Positions 16,804 through 25,718 of a DNA stretch of 64,000 nt are shown piece by piece. Numbering within the stretch: the first letter of the stretch is position 1; each line of letters opens with the position of its first letter. Below the pieces are notes generated by a model. That model did no database searches. It saw nothing but the letters and a program-made list of their open reading frames with translations, and was not told where the DNA came from. The stretch covers positions 62,001-126,000 of the forward strand of contig NZ_JAMTCP010000013.1 of NCBI RefSeq assembly GCF_024171885.1, written 5' to 3'. This DNA comes from Streptoalloteichus tenebrarius (lineage in GTDB: Bacteria > Actinomycetota > Actinomycetes > Mycobacteriales > Pseudonocardiaceae). A program made the position numbers and the translations under genes.

Positions 16804-19083
16804 TCAGTGGACGGTCGACCGCCCGGTGGCCCCGCTCTGGCTCCCGCCCCGAGGAGTGGGCGGGGCGGCCCACGTCCACCCGGGCAGCGACTCCAACTGC
16901 TGCCGCTGCCACGGCGTGCACGTCCGCTCGCGACGACGGCGGTTGACCACCCACATCCCCAGGCGGAGCCCGTCCGGGCTGACGTAGGTGCGGGGCGGGC
17001 GCGCGTGGCCGTGCTCGGCGGCGAAGGCGCGCAGAGCCGCGAGGTGCCGGTGGAAGACGTCCTCGCGGATCGACCACGTCCAGCCCGGCAGCGCGGCCAG
17101 CCGGGCGACCCGGTCCGGGTCGAGCTGCCCCTTGCGGTGCTGCTCACGCTGGGTCTTGACCCACTGGCCGACGGCGACCCGGCCGTGCACGTCCTGCGGC
17201 TTCGGGTTCGCGTGGCCGTGCCGTTCCGCCCACCGCCGCAGCGCCTCGAACGACCGCTCCCAGTTGTCGTCCCACACCGACCACGACCAGCCGGGCAACG
17301 CCGCGAGCCTGGCGGTCCGCTCCGCGCCGAGCGTGCCCGCCGCCGCGGCGACCCGCTGCTGGTGGACCCACGCGCCCAGCGGAACGCCGCCCACGACCGC
17401 GCGGACCGGCACCCGGCAGTGCCCGTGCTCGGCGGCCCACGCCTCCAGCCGGCCGAACCGCTCCTCCCAGCTCGACGTCGTCGTCGCCAACAGCCGCAGC
17501 GTGAACGCGCGGGCGAAGCTGTCCGGGAGACCGAAGGGCAGCAACAACCGCACCCGCTCCGGCGGCAACGCGAGGGCGCGGCGCCCGCCCGTCCCGCCGG
17601 CGAGCCGGCCCCGCTGGCGCGCGTGCTCCGCGAGCTCCTCGGCGAACCCGTCGTCGATCTCGCGCAACGCCAACATCAGCGACCACATGTCGGCGAAGTC
17701 CGACCGCTCCAGCACGCCGGCCTCCGGGACCCCGTCCGGCAGGAGCACCGGCAGCACCACCACGCCGCGCTCCTTGCCCGGCGCGCGCCGCGTGATCCTC
17801 CCCAGCGCCTGCGCCAGACCGATCCGTGACGTCCTCGGGTTGGCGAACACGATCGCGTCGAGGGCGGGGACGTCGATGCCCTCGCTCAGGCACCGCACGT
17901 TGGTCACCACGACGGCGGTCGACGGGCCTGGGTCGCGCAACCGCGCCAGCGCCGCGAGGCGGTGGCTGACCGGGTGCCCGCCGTTGACGTGCAGGGCGCG
18001 CACCCGCACCGGGCCGCGCTGGGCGACGTGCGGCCGGCGAGGAACCCGCGCGGCCAGGTGCGGCAGCGTCCGCGCGTACAGCTCGGCCTGGGAGACGCGC
18101 CCGTGGAACGACACCACCCGGCGCAGACCCAGCTCGCTGATCGCCCGACCCAGCGCGAAGGTGGCGGCGAGCGTCGGCGTGTCGAGGCGCTGCGGGTTGG
18201 GGGCGCCCGGCGCCGCGGCCACCACCTGCGGGTCGGTGGGCTGGACCTGCCAGGCGAGCCGCCGCCACTCCTCGCGCTGCACGCCCACCACCGCGATCTG
18301 GTAGTCGCACAGCACACCGGCGTCGATCGCGGCCCGCAACGTCAACCGGTGCGCGACCGGCCCGAAGGCGTCCTCGTCGTCCATGCCGACCCAGCCGTCC
18401 CGGGAGCGCCGCCCGGTCCTCGGTGTCGCGGTGAAGTAGACGCGCCGGCGAACGGGCAGGCCGAGCGGGTCGTCGTCGGGGCGGACGGCGCGTGCGAAGG
18501 GGCTGTCCCAGCGGCCGGCGGCGTGGTGGGTCTCGTCCGCCACCAGCAGGTCGAACGTGACGCCGGCGGCCCTGGCGGCCCCGACCAGGCACGGGAGGCT
18601 GTGGTAGGTCGCGAAGACGACCCGGCGGGTCCCGCCCGCGGGGCCGCGGCGCGCCAACGGGGTGGCCGCGAGCAGGGAGGTGAGCGCGCCGGGGTCCGTG
18701 GTGACCGGGACGCCCATGTCCTCGGCGCGCGGGGGTGGCAGCTCGTCGTCGATCACGGCCTGGTCGCGCACGCTGGTGTCACTGCACACCACGACCGGGG
18801 TCCACGCGCCCGGCAGGTGCGCGCGCCAGATGCGCAGGAGCTGGTTGAGCAGGGCGAGCGAGGGCGCGAGCACCACGACGTCGGCGGCCCCCAGCCGCTC
18901 GGCCACCGCGATGCCGACCCGGGTCTTGCCGGTCCCGCAGGCCATGACCACCTGCGCCCTGGGGCGGACGCGCAGCGCGTCCAGGACGTCGCGCACCGCC
19001 GCCCGCTGGTGCGGTCGCAGCTCCGACCCTGACCAGGGCGCGCCGGGCGGACCGGCCACGAGGGGCGCCGGGGACAGCGACAT
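16804..19083 (-). CDS. SF2 helicase with three C-terminal helicase-associated (HA) domains
   Basis: 759 residues. Motif I is ACGTGKT (about 48-54), motif II DETHH, motif III TATPR, and motif VI QALGRITRR. After residue ~520 come three repeats of the HA type, each with W-E..F..L..WA.EHGH and ending ALPGW.W, including AAEHGHCRVP, AERHGHANPK and AAEHGHARPP. Such proteins resemble the helicase subunits of restriction-like or mobile-element systems, but here no nuclease or methylase is next to it. Divergent from a LacI regulator across an operator-like palindrome pair. DNA substrate unknown. Confidence 0.88.
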   Translation of the reverse strand: MSLSPAPLVAGPPGAPWSGSELRPHQRAAVRDVLDALRVRPRAQVVMACGTGKTRVGIAVAERLGAADVVVLAPSLALLNQLLRIWRAHLPGAWTPVVVCSDTSVRDQAVIDDELPPPRAEDMGVPVTTDPGALTSLLAATPLARRGPAGGTRRVVFATYHSLPCLVGAARAAGVTFDLLVADETHHAAGRWDSPFARAVRPDDDPLGLPVRRRVYFTATPRTGRRSRDGWVGMDDEDAFGPVAHRLTLRAAIDAGVLCDYQIAVVGVQREEWRRLAWQVQPTDPQVVAAAPGAPNPQRLDTPTLAATFALGRAISELGLRRVVSFHGRVSQAELYARTLPHLAARVPRRPHVAQRGPVRVRALHVNGGHPVSHRLAALARLRDPGPSTAVVVTNVRCLSEGIDVPALDAIVFANPRTSRIGLAQALGRITRRAPGKERGVVVLPVLLPDGVPEAGVLERSDFADMWSLMLALREIDDGFAEELAEHARQRGRLAGGTGGRRALALPPERVRLLLPFGLPDSFARAFTLRLLATTTSSWEERFGRLEAWAAEHGHCRVPVRAVVGGVPLGAWVHQQRVAAAAGTLGAERTARLAALPGWSWSVWDDNWERSFEALRRWAERHGHANPKPQDVHGRVAVGQWVKTQREQHRKGQLDPDRVARLAALPGWTWSIREDVFHRHLAALRAFAAEHGHARPPRTYVSPDGLRLGMWVVNRRRRERTCTPWQRQQLESLPGWTWAAPPTPRGGSQSGATGRSTVH

Positions 19084-19118
19084 GCGTCGGCCCTCCTGGA
19101 GGCAGCGGTGACTTCGTC

Positions 19119-19152
19119 GTCTACGCGGGTAGACAAGTTGACGCGCGTAGAC
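19119..19152. promoter_or_regulatory. Tandem operator-like palindromes between helicase and LacI genes
   Basis: GTCTACGCGGGTAGAC at 19119-19134 is a perfect 6+4+6 inverted repeat. The same layout recurs 18 bp on as GTTGACGCGCGTAGAC (19137-19152), and a half site GCGTAGA lies near 19224. The pair lies 36-70 bp before the helicase start codon and about 90-120 bp before the LacI start. Fits a repressor controlling both directions. Confidence 0.65.
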
Positions 19153-19240
19153 CCAGGAAGCAAGCTTTTCTCACATCGTGGACGTATGTCGGGGAAACCG
19201 CCGTGGTTCGCGGGACGCGACCCGCGTAGAGTCGGCGACC

Positions 19241-20269
19241 GTGCGCAGGCCGACGAGAGACGACGTCGCGCGACTGGCGGGAACCTCGACGGCCGTCGTC
19301 AGCTACGTCATCAACAACGGACCGCGTCCCGTCGCGCCCGCCACCCGGCAGCGCGTGCTGGAGGCGATCGACCAGCTCGGCTACCGGCCGGACACCGTCG
19401 CCCAGGCCATGGCCAGCCGCCGCACGCACCTCATCGGGCTGATCGTGCCGGACGCGCGCCAGCCCTACTTCGCCGAACTCGCCCACGCCGTCGAGCGCGC
19501 CGCCTTCGCCAGGGACCACCTGGTCCTGCTCGGCAACTCCGCCTACGACGACGAGCGCCAACTGCACTACGTCCGCGCGTTCCTAGGCATGCGGGTGAGC
19601 GGCCTGCTGCTCATCCGGCAGGGGGCGGCCGAACCCCTCGCCGAGGAGGTCAGCGGCTCACGCACCCGCCTGGTCCTGCTGCACCACCGGGCCGACCTGA
19701 TCGACGCCGACGCGGTCGTCGCCGACGACGTGACCATGGGGGCGCTCGCCGTCGAGCACCTGCTCGGCCACGGCCACCGGCGCGTCGCCTGCTTCGACGC
19801 GCCGGCCGGCACCCCCCGCACCGGCAACCCGGTCGCCCTCCGCACCAAGGGGTGGCGTCAGGCCCTCCGGAACGCCGGGATCGACCCCGAGCGGGGCCTG
19901 CTGCATCGCGTGCCCTTCGACCGCTACGGCGCCGCCCGCGCGGCCCTGCGCGTGCTCAGCCGCCCCGATCGCCCCAGCGCGATCTTCTGCACCACCGACG
20001 ACCAGGCCATCGGCGTCCTGTACGCGGCCCGCGAGCTGGGCCTCGGCGTGCCCGACGACCTCGCCGTCGCGAGCTGCGACGACATCGCCGAGGCCGCGCT
20101 CCACCACCCCTCGCTGACCACCGTCGCCACCGACCGCGAGGCCATGGCCGAGGCCGCCGTCGACCTCGTCCTCCAGAAGCGCCCGGCGTCCACCCCCGAG
20201 ATCCGGCGCTTCCCCGCCCGCCTCATCACCCGCGAGAGCTGCGGCTGCCCACCCACTTCCGACGCCTAG
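19241..20269 (+). CDS. LacI family transcriptional regulator
   Basis: 342 residues from GTG 19241. Helix-turn-helix [25 protein letters not shown] at residues 3-27, hinge, then a type-1 periplasmic-binding-like effector domain ([60 protein letters not shown]). Ends [14 protein letters not shown], the common RxSCGC tail. The divergent neighbour is a helicase, not a sugar operon, which is unusual for this family; the palindromes between them are the likely site. Confidence 0.9.
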   Translation: MRRPTRDDVARLAGTSTAVVSYVINNGPRPVAPATRQRVLEAIDQLGYRPDTVAQAMASRRTHLIGLIVPDARQPYFAELAHAVERAAFARDHLVLLGNSAYDDERQLHYVRAFLGMRVSGLLLIRQGAAEPLAEEVSGSRTRLVLLHHRADLIDADAVVADDVTMGALAVEHLLGHGHRRVACFDAPAGTPRTGNPVALRTKGWRQALRNAGIDPERGLLHRVPFDRYGAARAALRVLSRPDRPSAIFCTTDDQAIGVLYAARELGLGVPDDLAVASCDDIAEAALHHPSLTTVATDREAMAEAAVDLVLQKRPASTPEIRRFPARLITRESCGCPPTSDA

Positions 20270-20602
20270 GCCCCTACTGCGGCGGTTGGGCTCGACGTCG
20301 ATCAGCTCGTCCGAGTGCCGCCTGGCTGAAGCAGCTCCAGCGCCAGCACGCGGGCGGTTGGTCAGCCCGTCTGAACCCCGAGGTCATCGCCGGCTGGTGG
20401 AGGCGCCGCGGCGGCCAGACCAAGCACGGACCAGCCCGGCTCGCCGCCGACCCACAGCGGTCGCACGCGTGGGCACCGAGTCCGCCCGCGCCTCCCAACG
20501 CACCGGCCCCGGCACCGTCAAGATCGAATACCCGCGCCCGCGTTCGGCGCTCGACGACCACTCGCGGGCTCGCCCGCTCCCGCGCCCCACCCTCCCCCAG
20601 GT

Positions 20603-20711
20603 CAGCCCCCACCCGCCCTGGGGGGCGAGCCCTGCTCCAGCCTACCGCCGCACACCCCTCGACACAGGGCCACGCCAGTCTCCTGTGGACAACTCCGATC
20701 CCTGTGGACAA
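20603..20711 (-). repeat. 109-bp DnaA-box element, copy 2
   Basis: On the minus strand: TTGTCCACA boxes at 20703-20711 and 20684-20692 (19 bp apart), 39 bp, TAGGCTG at 20638-20644, then CTCGCCCCCCAGGGCGGG and GGGGGCTG. Same length and order as copies 1 and 3. The surrounding spacer 20270-20960 has no convincing gene. Confidence 0.75.
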
Positions 20712-20795
20712 CCCCGTCCCTCAACACGGCGAAAGGGTTGACACAACACAGAAAACACTCACCGGAACCCGGGCCCGCCTCCACTCCCCAGTGGA

Positions 20796-20904
20796 CAGCC
20801 CCCACCCGCCCTGGGGGGCGAGCCCCGCTCCAGCCTATCGGCCCGAACCCCGCGCGAGAACCTGAACACCGCCGGCTGTGGACAACTCCGGGGGATGTGG
20901 ATAA
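20796..20904 (-). repeat. 109-bp DnaA-box element, copy 3
   Basis: On the minus strand: TTATCCACA (20896-20904) and TTGTCCACA (20877-20885), 39 bp, TAGGCTG (20831-20837), then CTCGCCCCCCAGGGCGGG and the conserved hairpin. It lies 193 bp from copy 2 in the same orientation. Confidence 0.75.
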
Positions 20905-20959
20905 CTCGGGCCTCAGAAGCGTGAGACCAGACAGGAATGTCTGTCGACCATGGTCTACT

Positions 20960-21184
20960 GGAAGGTTCGCTGCATCGACGGGTGGACAAGAGAAGGCCAC
21001 CACCACGGTCGCCTTCTGGCACCCGGTGGTTACCTTCTTCGCCGCTCACGGCATCGCAATGATCCGCCGCTGCCTCACCGACAACCTCCCGTACCACCGG
21101 TCCGCGACCTGGGCTGACGCGCTTACCGCGACCGGTACGAAGCATGAGCGGACCAGGCCGTCCACGCCGCGCACAAACGGGAAG
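20960..21184 (+). pseudogene. IS481-type transposase relic
   Basis: One frame reads EKATTTVAFWHPVVTFFAAHG, then MIRRCLTDN with the second catalytic Asp of the DDE site, WADALTATGTKHERTRPSTP and TNGK, which is the core of IS481-family transposases. The N-terminal half with the first Asp and the C-terminal part with the catalytic Glu are missing. The remnant stops exactly where homology to a DUF3558 gene begins. It cannot be active. Confidence 0.8.
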
Positions 21185-21202
21185 GGCACGGGTGTCGTTC
21201 AC
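21185..21202 (-). pseudogene. Stub of a third DUF3558 gene cut by the IS relic
   Basis: The minus strand from 21202 reads GTGAACGACACCCGTGCC, the counterpart of ATGAGCGACACCCGC that opens the next intact copy. The leader behind it (GTTCTGGTCCTCTCA and GGCCCTTCGGCG, to about 21275) matches the leader of the intact copy at 21824. Only about six codons remain before IS481 sequence takes over. Confidence 0.6.
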
Positions 21203-21275
21203 CCGGCGTGTTCTGGTCCTCTCAGCATTTGCCGAGCGCGTGGCCCTTCGGCGACGAACCGAAAGCCGGGAGAGG

Positions 21276-21824
21276 TTACTTCGGCAGGTTGGGTTCGACG
21301 AGCTTGGCAATGGCCATGGCGTCGGCGCAGGGGTCCTTGCCCTGATATTTCCCGTAGTTGTAACCGATCTCGACGGCCACGCTGCCCTTGCCCAGATCAA
21401 GCACCTGCGTGCAGCCGCCGTTGCCCTTCGAGCCTCGTGCCACCACCCGCGCGCCGGGGTGCCCGTTGACCTGGTTGGGCTCGAACTCGTCGAACGCGTG
21501 CTGTGCCTTCTCGTACTCGGCGAGGTTCTTGGTCTTGTTCTTGTAGACACGCGCGGCGAAGTCCTGGTTCGAGTACTCGCAGCCTGTTTCCAGGGCTCCG
21601 TCCACCGGCTTCCCCTGTCCGCCGAGACCGGCCTTCTGGAGTTGGTCGGCGCTCAGGAGCTTGCACGGATCGACCCCGTCGATGAGATCCCCCGAGCTTC
21701 GGGGGGACCCGGTTGGGCCGCTCGTGGAGGGCTGTCCCTGCACCGACCCGCCGCAGGCGGCGAGGAACATGACCATCATGCCGACGAGCCCTGCCCTCGT
21801 GGCATGGAAGCGGGTGTCGCTCAT
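21276..21824 (-). CDS. DUF3558 lipoprotein A
   Basis: 182 residues. Lipoprotein signal with lipobox LAAC near residue 24, then a Ser/Thr/Pro linker and a DUF3558 domain (VDPCKLLSADQLQKAGLGG, CEYSNQDFAARVY, GKDPCADAMAIAKLVEPNLPK). Cysteines pair as expected for an exported domain. It follows a close paralog by 78 bp in the same direction; their last 25 or so residues are nearly identical. Role unknown; such lipoproteins are common beside ESX-type proteins in Pseudonocardiaceae. Confidence 0.88.
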   Translation of the reverse strand: MSDTRFHATRAGLVGMMVMFLAACGGSVQGQPSTSGPTGSPRSSGDLIDGVDPCKLLSADQLQKAGLGGQGKPVDGALETGCEYSNQDFAARVYKNKTKNLAEYEKAQHAFDEFEPNQVNGHPGARVVARGSKGNGGCTQVLDLGKGSVAVEIGYNYGKYQGKDPCADAMAIAKLVEPNLPK

Positions 21825-21902
21825 CCGATGCGTTCTGGTCCTCTCACTGTCCGTCGACTGCGTGGTCCTTCGGCGGGCTCGAAGGACCGAAGAAGTGGTT
21901 GG

Positions 21903-22460
21903 TCACTTCGGGAGGTTGGGCTCGACGAGCTTGGCGATGGCCATGGCGTCGGCGCACGGGTCCTTGCCCTCGTACTTCCCGAACTTGTAGTTCACCTGGA
22001 TCCGGGCGCTGCCCTGCCCGGCGTCCATGAGCTGGACGCAGCCGCCGTGTCCGGTGTCGCCGGCGACAATGATCTTCGCGCCCGGCCGGCCGTTGACCTG
22101 GTTGGGCTCGAACCTGTCGTAGGTCTGCCCGGCGGACTTGAACTTCTCGAGGTTCCGGTTGGGGCTCGTGATCACGCGGATGCTGAACGGGTCGCCGTCG
22201 TATTCACAGTAGGGCTCACTCACGAGCTTGTCGGGTTTCCCGGTGGTCTGGAGTCCGAACGTGGACAACTGGCTCGCGGAAAGGAGTTTGCAGGGGTCGA
22301 CCTTGTCGATCCCGCCCCGGGGAGAGGTGTCGGACGCGCTGGCGGAGCCCTCAGGGGTGGTGGCCTGACCAGGAATCGACCCGCCGCCGCAGGCGGCGAG
22401 GAACAGGACCGTCACGCCGACGAGTCCTGCCAACGCGGCACGGGCACGGGGGTCGCTCAT
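21903..22460 (-). CDS. DUF3558 lipoprotein B
   Basis: 185 residues from ATG 22460 (MSDPRARAALAGLVG), with lipobox LAAC and the same DUF3558 plan as its neighbour (VDPCKLLSASQLSTFGLQ, RFEPNQVNGRPGAKI, GKDPCADAMAIAKLVE). The ATG overlaps the stop of the upstream ESX-like gene (ATGA), so the two are translated as a pair. Evident product of tandem duplication with copy A. Confidence 0.88.
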   Translation of the reverse strand: MSDPRARAALAGLVGVTVLFLAACGGGSIPGQATTPEGSASASDTSPRGGIDKVDPCKLLSASQLSTFGLQTTGKPDKLVSEPYCEYDGDPFSIRVITSPNRNLEKFKSAGQTYDRFEPNQVNGRPGAKIIVAGDTGHGGCVQLMDAGQGSARIQVNYKFGKYEGKDPCADAMAIAKLVEPNLPK

Positions 22461-22867
22461 CCGGCATGTCCTCCGAAAGCCTGTCGATTGGAGTCCTCGG
22501 CTCCTCGGTACGAGCGGCCCGCTTCCTCGTAGGTCTGCGCCATCTTCTCGAGGATCTCCTGTGCCTGTCGCACGATGGGGATCAGCGAGTTCTGGCCGCC
22601 GTCCGCCTTCTTCGCGAACTTGTTCGCGAGAGCGTTGCCGATCTGGCAGTCGCCGAGGCCGGTGACCGTGGTGAGGTGCCGGGCGTCGCTCAGCACCGAG
22701 TCGAGTTTGCTGATGTAGTCGCGACAGGCCTTGGCGGCGTTCGCGGCCGCCTCGGGTTCGACGCGGAAGCCGCCCGCGTCGACCGAGGCGCGGAGACCGT
22801 CGTACTGCTGTCGCAGTCCGCTCATCATGGCCGCGGCTCCGGCGAAGCCGCCTTCCGTCGAGGTCAT
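22457..22867 (-). CDS. ESX/WXG100-like small helical protein
   Basis: 136 residues from ATG 22867, preceded by CAGGAGGGG at ideal spacing. All helical, without signal peptide: TSTEGGFAGAAAMMSGLRQQYDG, AANAAKACRDYISKLDSVLSD, IVRQAQEILEKMAQTYEEAGRSYRGAEDSNRQAF. Length and heptad-like pattern fit the type VII secretion substrates or their partners that precede DUF3558 lipoproteins; the WxG itself is absent. Translationally coupled to the downstream lipoprotein. The region 22868-23094 should hold divergent promoters shared with the AraC gene. Confidence 0.7.
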   Translation of the reverse strand: MTSTEGGFAGAAAMMSGLRQQYDGLRASVDAGGFRVEPEAAANAAKACRDYISKLDSVLSDARHLTTVTGLGDCQIGNALANKFAKKADGGQNSLIPIVRQAQEILEKMAQTYEEAGRSYRGAEDSNRQAFGGHAG

Positions 22868-23094
22868 GACACCCCTCCTGATCGCCACGTGCGTCCGCGA
22901 CGCTAGCAGGCGGTGATCGGTGTTGTCGGCGGGTTCGCCGAGGTTGGTTCCTCCCGGCGTGGGGGTCTGGCACGGCATCACCCGTTCTGGCGTATGGCGG
23001 TCGTCTTCGCGGGACTCCTGGAACTCCACGACCGACCAGAGCCGCGCAGAGGTGCTTGATGATGGAAGGACTGTTGTGCGAGTGAGGGAGATCG

Positions 23095-23955
23095 TTGGAC
23101 GCCTCGTCCCAGAACCCAGCCGACTTCCGCTCGGGCGGTGCGGTCTGCGTCCGCCCGCCCGCCGCGCTCACCGGTCTGACGCGCGGTTGGGTGGGCTACC
23201 GGGAACACCTCGCCAGCACGGTCCGGCGGCAGGAGATCCCGACGAGCACGGTGCTGTTGGTCGTGGCGTTCGGGGATCCGGTCAGTGTCGGCCGGGCGGG
23301 CGACGAGGGTCGAGGACGGGCCTTCACCTTCCTGGTCGTGGGGCCGAGGGACCGGACGGTGGTGCTCGGCGGCAGGGGCGACCAGCACGGCGTCCTGGTG
23401 CGGCTCGACCCTCTGGACGCCTACTCGTTGCTGGGGTTTCCCCTGGGCCTGGTCAGCAACGACGTCACGGACCTGGAGTCACTGCTGGGCCGGCCTGGTG
23501 GGCGGCTCGTGGAGCGGTTGGCCGAGGAGAGAAGCTGGCGGCGGCGCTTCGCCGTCCTCGCCGACACCCTGGCCCGGCTCATCACCGCCGGCCCGGTGCC
23601 GGACCCCGCCGTGGTCCTGGCGTGGCGGCGACTGCGTGACACCGCGGGGGGCATCAGGATCGCGACGCTGGGGGACCAGCTCGGGCTGAGCCGGCGTCAC
23701 CTGGTTCGGAGGTTCCACCAGCAGATCGGTCTTCCGCCCAAGACCGTCGCCCGGATCTTCCGCTTCGAGCACGCGCTCACGCTGATGGGCGCGGACCTGC
23801 CTTCGATGGCCGATGTCGCCGCGGCCGCCGGGTACTCCGACCAGGCGCACCTCAGCCGGGAGGCTCGCGCGCTCGTTCACTGCGCTCCGAGCGAGATCGC
23901 GGCCATGCGTGGACGGGCTCTCGCCGGCGGCATGTCCCATTTGTTCAAGCCGTAG
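23095..23955 (+). CDS. AraC family transcriptional regulator
   Basis: 286 residues from a TTG at 23095 with GAGGGAG 5 nt upstream. C-terminal double helix-turn-helix (IRIATLGDQLGLSRRHLVRRFHQQIGLPPKTVARIFRF and MADVAAAAGYSDQAHLSREARALVHCAPSE) at about residues 185-275. The N-terminal half is the sensing domain seen in DUF6597-type AraC proteins. The Tat-secreted carboxylesterase follows 28 bp later in the same direction. Confidence 0.88.
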   Translation: MDASSQNPADFRSGGAVCVRPPAALTGLTRGWVGYREHLASTVRRQEIPTSTVLLVVAFGDPVSVGRAGDEGRGRAFTFLVVGPRDRTVVLGGRGDQHGVLVRLDPLDAYSLLGFPLGLVSNDVTDLESLLGRPGGRLVERLAEERSWRRRFAVLADTLARLITAGPVPDPAVVLAWRRLRDTAGGIRIATLGDQLGLSRRHLVRRFHQQIGLPPKTVARIFRFEHALTLMGADLPSMADVAAAAGYSDQAHLSREARALVHCAPSEIAAMRGRALAGGMSHLFKP

Positions 23956-23983
23956 GCCAGAGGCCGCTGGTTTCGTCCTTCTC

Positions 23984-25642
23984 ATGACACGTCACGAACT
24001 GGAGGACGGCCAGGGGAGGGCGTCGGCGCCTTGCTCCGCCGACGCCGGCACGACGAGAGGACGGCTCACTCGTCGATGGTTCCTGGGCGGCCTTGCCGCC
24101 ACGGCTGCCGGTGCCGTGGTGACAGGTGTGGGGCACAGTGGGGAGATGCCGAGGGACTGCCTGGTCAGGACACGTCACGGCACGGTGCGAGGCAGCACCT
24201 CCGCCGGGGTGCACAGGTTTCTGGGCGTGTCCTACGCGATGCCGCCGTTCGGCTCCCGCCGGTTCCAGCCGCCGCGACGGCCCGAGCCGTGGAGTGGCGT
24301 GCGGGACGCCCTGGCGTTCGGTCCGACGCCACCGCAGATTCCCATGTCCCCGCCGTTCGACGCGTTCTCTCCCCTCGTCGACGGGGAGGACTGCCTGAAC
24401 CTCAACATCTGGTCCCGTGATCTCGGTTCGTCGGCCCGGCAACCGGTCATGGTCTGGATTCCCGGCGGGGGTTGGGACAACGGGGGCAACATCATTTACG
24501 ACGGGAGTCGGTTCGCCCGCGATGGCGTGGTGTGTGTGGCGATCAATTACCGGCTCGGCGCCGACGGCTTCCTGTACCTCGACGACGGCCTCGCGAACCT
24601 GGGCCTGCTCGACCAGGTCGCAGCCCTGGAATGGGTGCGGGACAACATCGCCGCTTTCGGTGGGGACCCGGACAACGTCACCGTCGCTGGCGAGTCTTCC
24701 GGCGCGATGAGTGTGGGCGCGCTGCTGTCCCTGCGCCGCGCCCGAGGGTTGTTCCACCGCGCCGTGCTGGAAAGCGGGGCCGGAAACCAGTCGTTCCCGC
24801 CGGAGACCGGGCGCCGGATCAGTCACGACCTCGCTTTCAGGCTCGGTGTCGCGCCCACGCGGGAGGCGATCGCGTCCGTTCCGGTGCCGCGCCTGCTCTC
24901 CGCTCAGGCCGAGGTCGCGAAGGACTACGCCGCTCGGCCCGACGCGCGACTCTGGGGCGGTGAGCCGGCCGCCCGCGTCACCCTCTGGCAACCGGTCCGG
25001 GACGGGGACGTCCTTCCCTCTCGTCCGATCGACCAGTTCCTGTCCGGAGCCGGCGCCGACATTCCAGTCCTCATAGGACAGAACACCGAGGAGGGAAGGC
25101 TGTCCCTGGTTCCCTTCGGCCTGCTCGACCGGATCACCGAGGTCGACCTCGCCACCGCCATGACGCAGTACGGCCTTCCGGCGCCCCAGGCACTGGCCGT
25201 CTACCGCGAGACGTACCCCGGCGCTGGTCCGGGTGATCTGTTGGCACTCCTCCAGGGAGACTGGTACTACCGCGCTCCCGCGATCCGTCTCGCGGAGGCG
25301 CGCGCCGCCCACGCCGGGTCCACCCACATGTACGAGTTCGCATGGCGGTCGCCCGCGTTCGACGGGCTGCTCGGCGCCTGCCACTTCCTGGAGGTTCCGT
25401 TCGTCTTCGACCTCGTCGATACTCCCACGATGCGGGCGCTGACCGGACCGAATCCGCCGCGTCAGCTCGCCACCACGGTGCACAACGCCTGGGTCGCGTT
25501 CATGACCTCGGGAGATCCGGGTTGGCCGTGTTATGACCCGAGGCGACGGGCCACGATGCGCTTCGACATCGCGTCCCGGGTCGTGAACGACCCCTGGCCC
25601 GCCGTGCGGGAACTCTGGGCGGAGGCCGGACACCCCAGATGA
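23984..25642 (+). CDS. Tat-exported type B carboxylesterase
   Basis: 552 residues from ATG 23984. Twin-arginine signal (TRRWFLGGLAATAAGAVV). Carboxylesterase/lipase signature: EDCLNLNIW, nucleophile elbow GESSGAMSVG, upstream ALEWVRDNIAAFGGDPDNVT, acidic member near QNTEEGRL and catalytic His in GACHFLEVPFVF. Oxyanion segment is the variant IPGGGWDNGG. Hydrolyses carboxylic esters outside the cytoplasm; natural substrate unknown. Directly after an AraC gene, probably its target. Confidence 0.9.
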   Translation: MTRHELEDGQGRASAPCSADAGTTRGRLTRRWFLGGLAATAAGAVVTGVGHSGEMPRDCLVRTRHGTVRGSTSAGVHRFLGVSYAMPPFGSRRFQPPRRPEPWSGVRDALAFGPTPPQIPMSPPFDAFSPLVDGEDCLNLNIWSRDLGSSARQPVMVWIPGGGWDNGGNIIYDGSRFARDGVVCVAINYRLGADGFLYLDDGLANLGLLDQVAALEWVRDNIAAFGGDPDNVTVAGESSGAMSVGALLSLRRARGLFHRAVLESGAGNQSFPPETGRRISHDLAFRLGVAPTREAIASVPVPRLLSAQAEVAKDYAARPDARLWGGEPAARVTLWQPVRDGDVLPSRPIDQFLSGAGADIPVLIGQNTEEGRLSLVPFGLLDRITEVDLATAMTQYGLPAPQALAVYRETYPGAGPGDLLALLQGDWYYRAPAIRLAEARAAHAGSTHMYEFAWRSPAFDGLLGACHFLEVPFVFDLVDTPTMRALTGPNPPRQLATTVHNAWVAFMTSGDPGWPCYDPRRRATMRFDIASRVVNDPWPAVRELWAEAGHPR

Positions 25643-25718
25643 GCGGCGCTCCTGGGGAGGGATCGCGTCGGTGTTCGGGGTCGGCGCGGCATCGACCAAA
25701 CCTGGCGGCGCGCCCGCG

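Noticed and set aside
20684-20904. DnaA boxes as a chromosomal origin
   Set aside because: Only four boxes, no AT-rich unwinding region, and no dnaA/dnaN/rpmH nearby.
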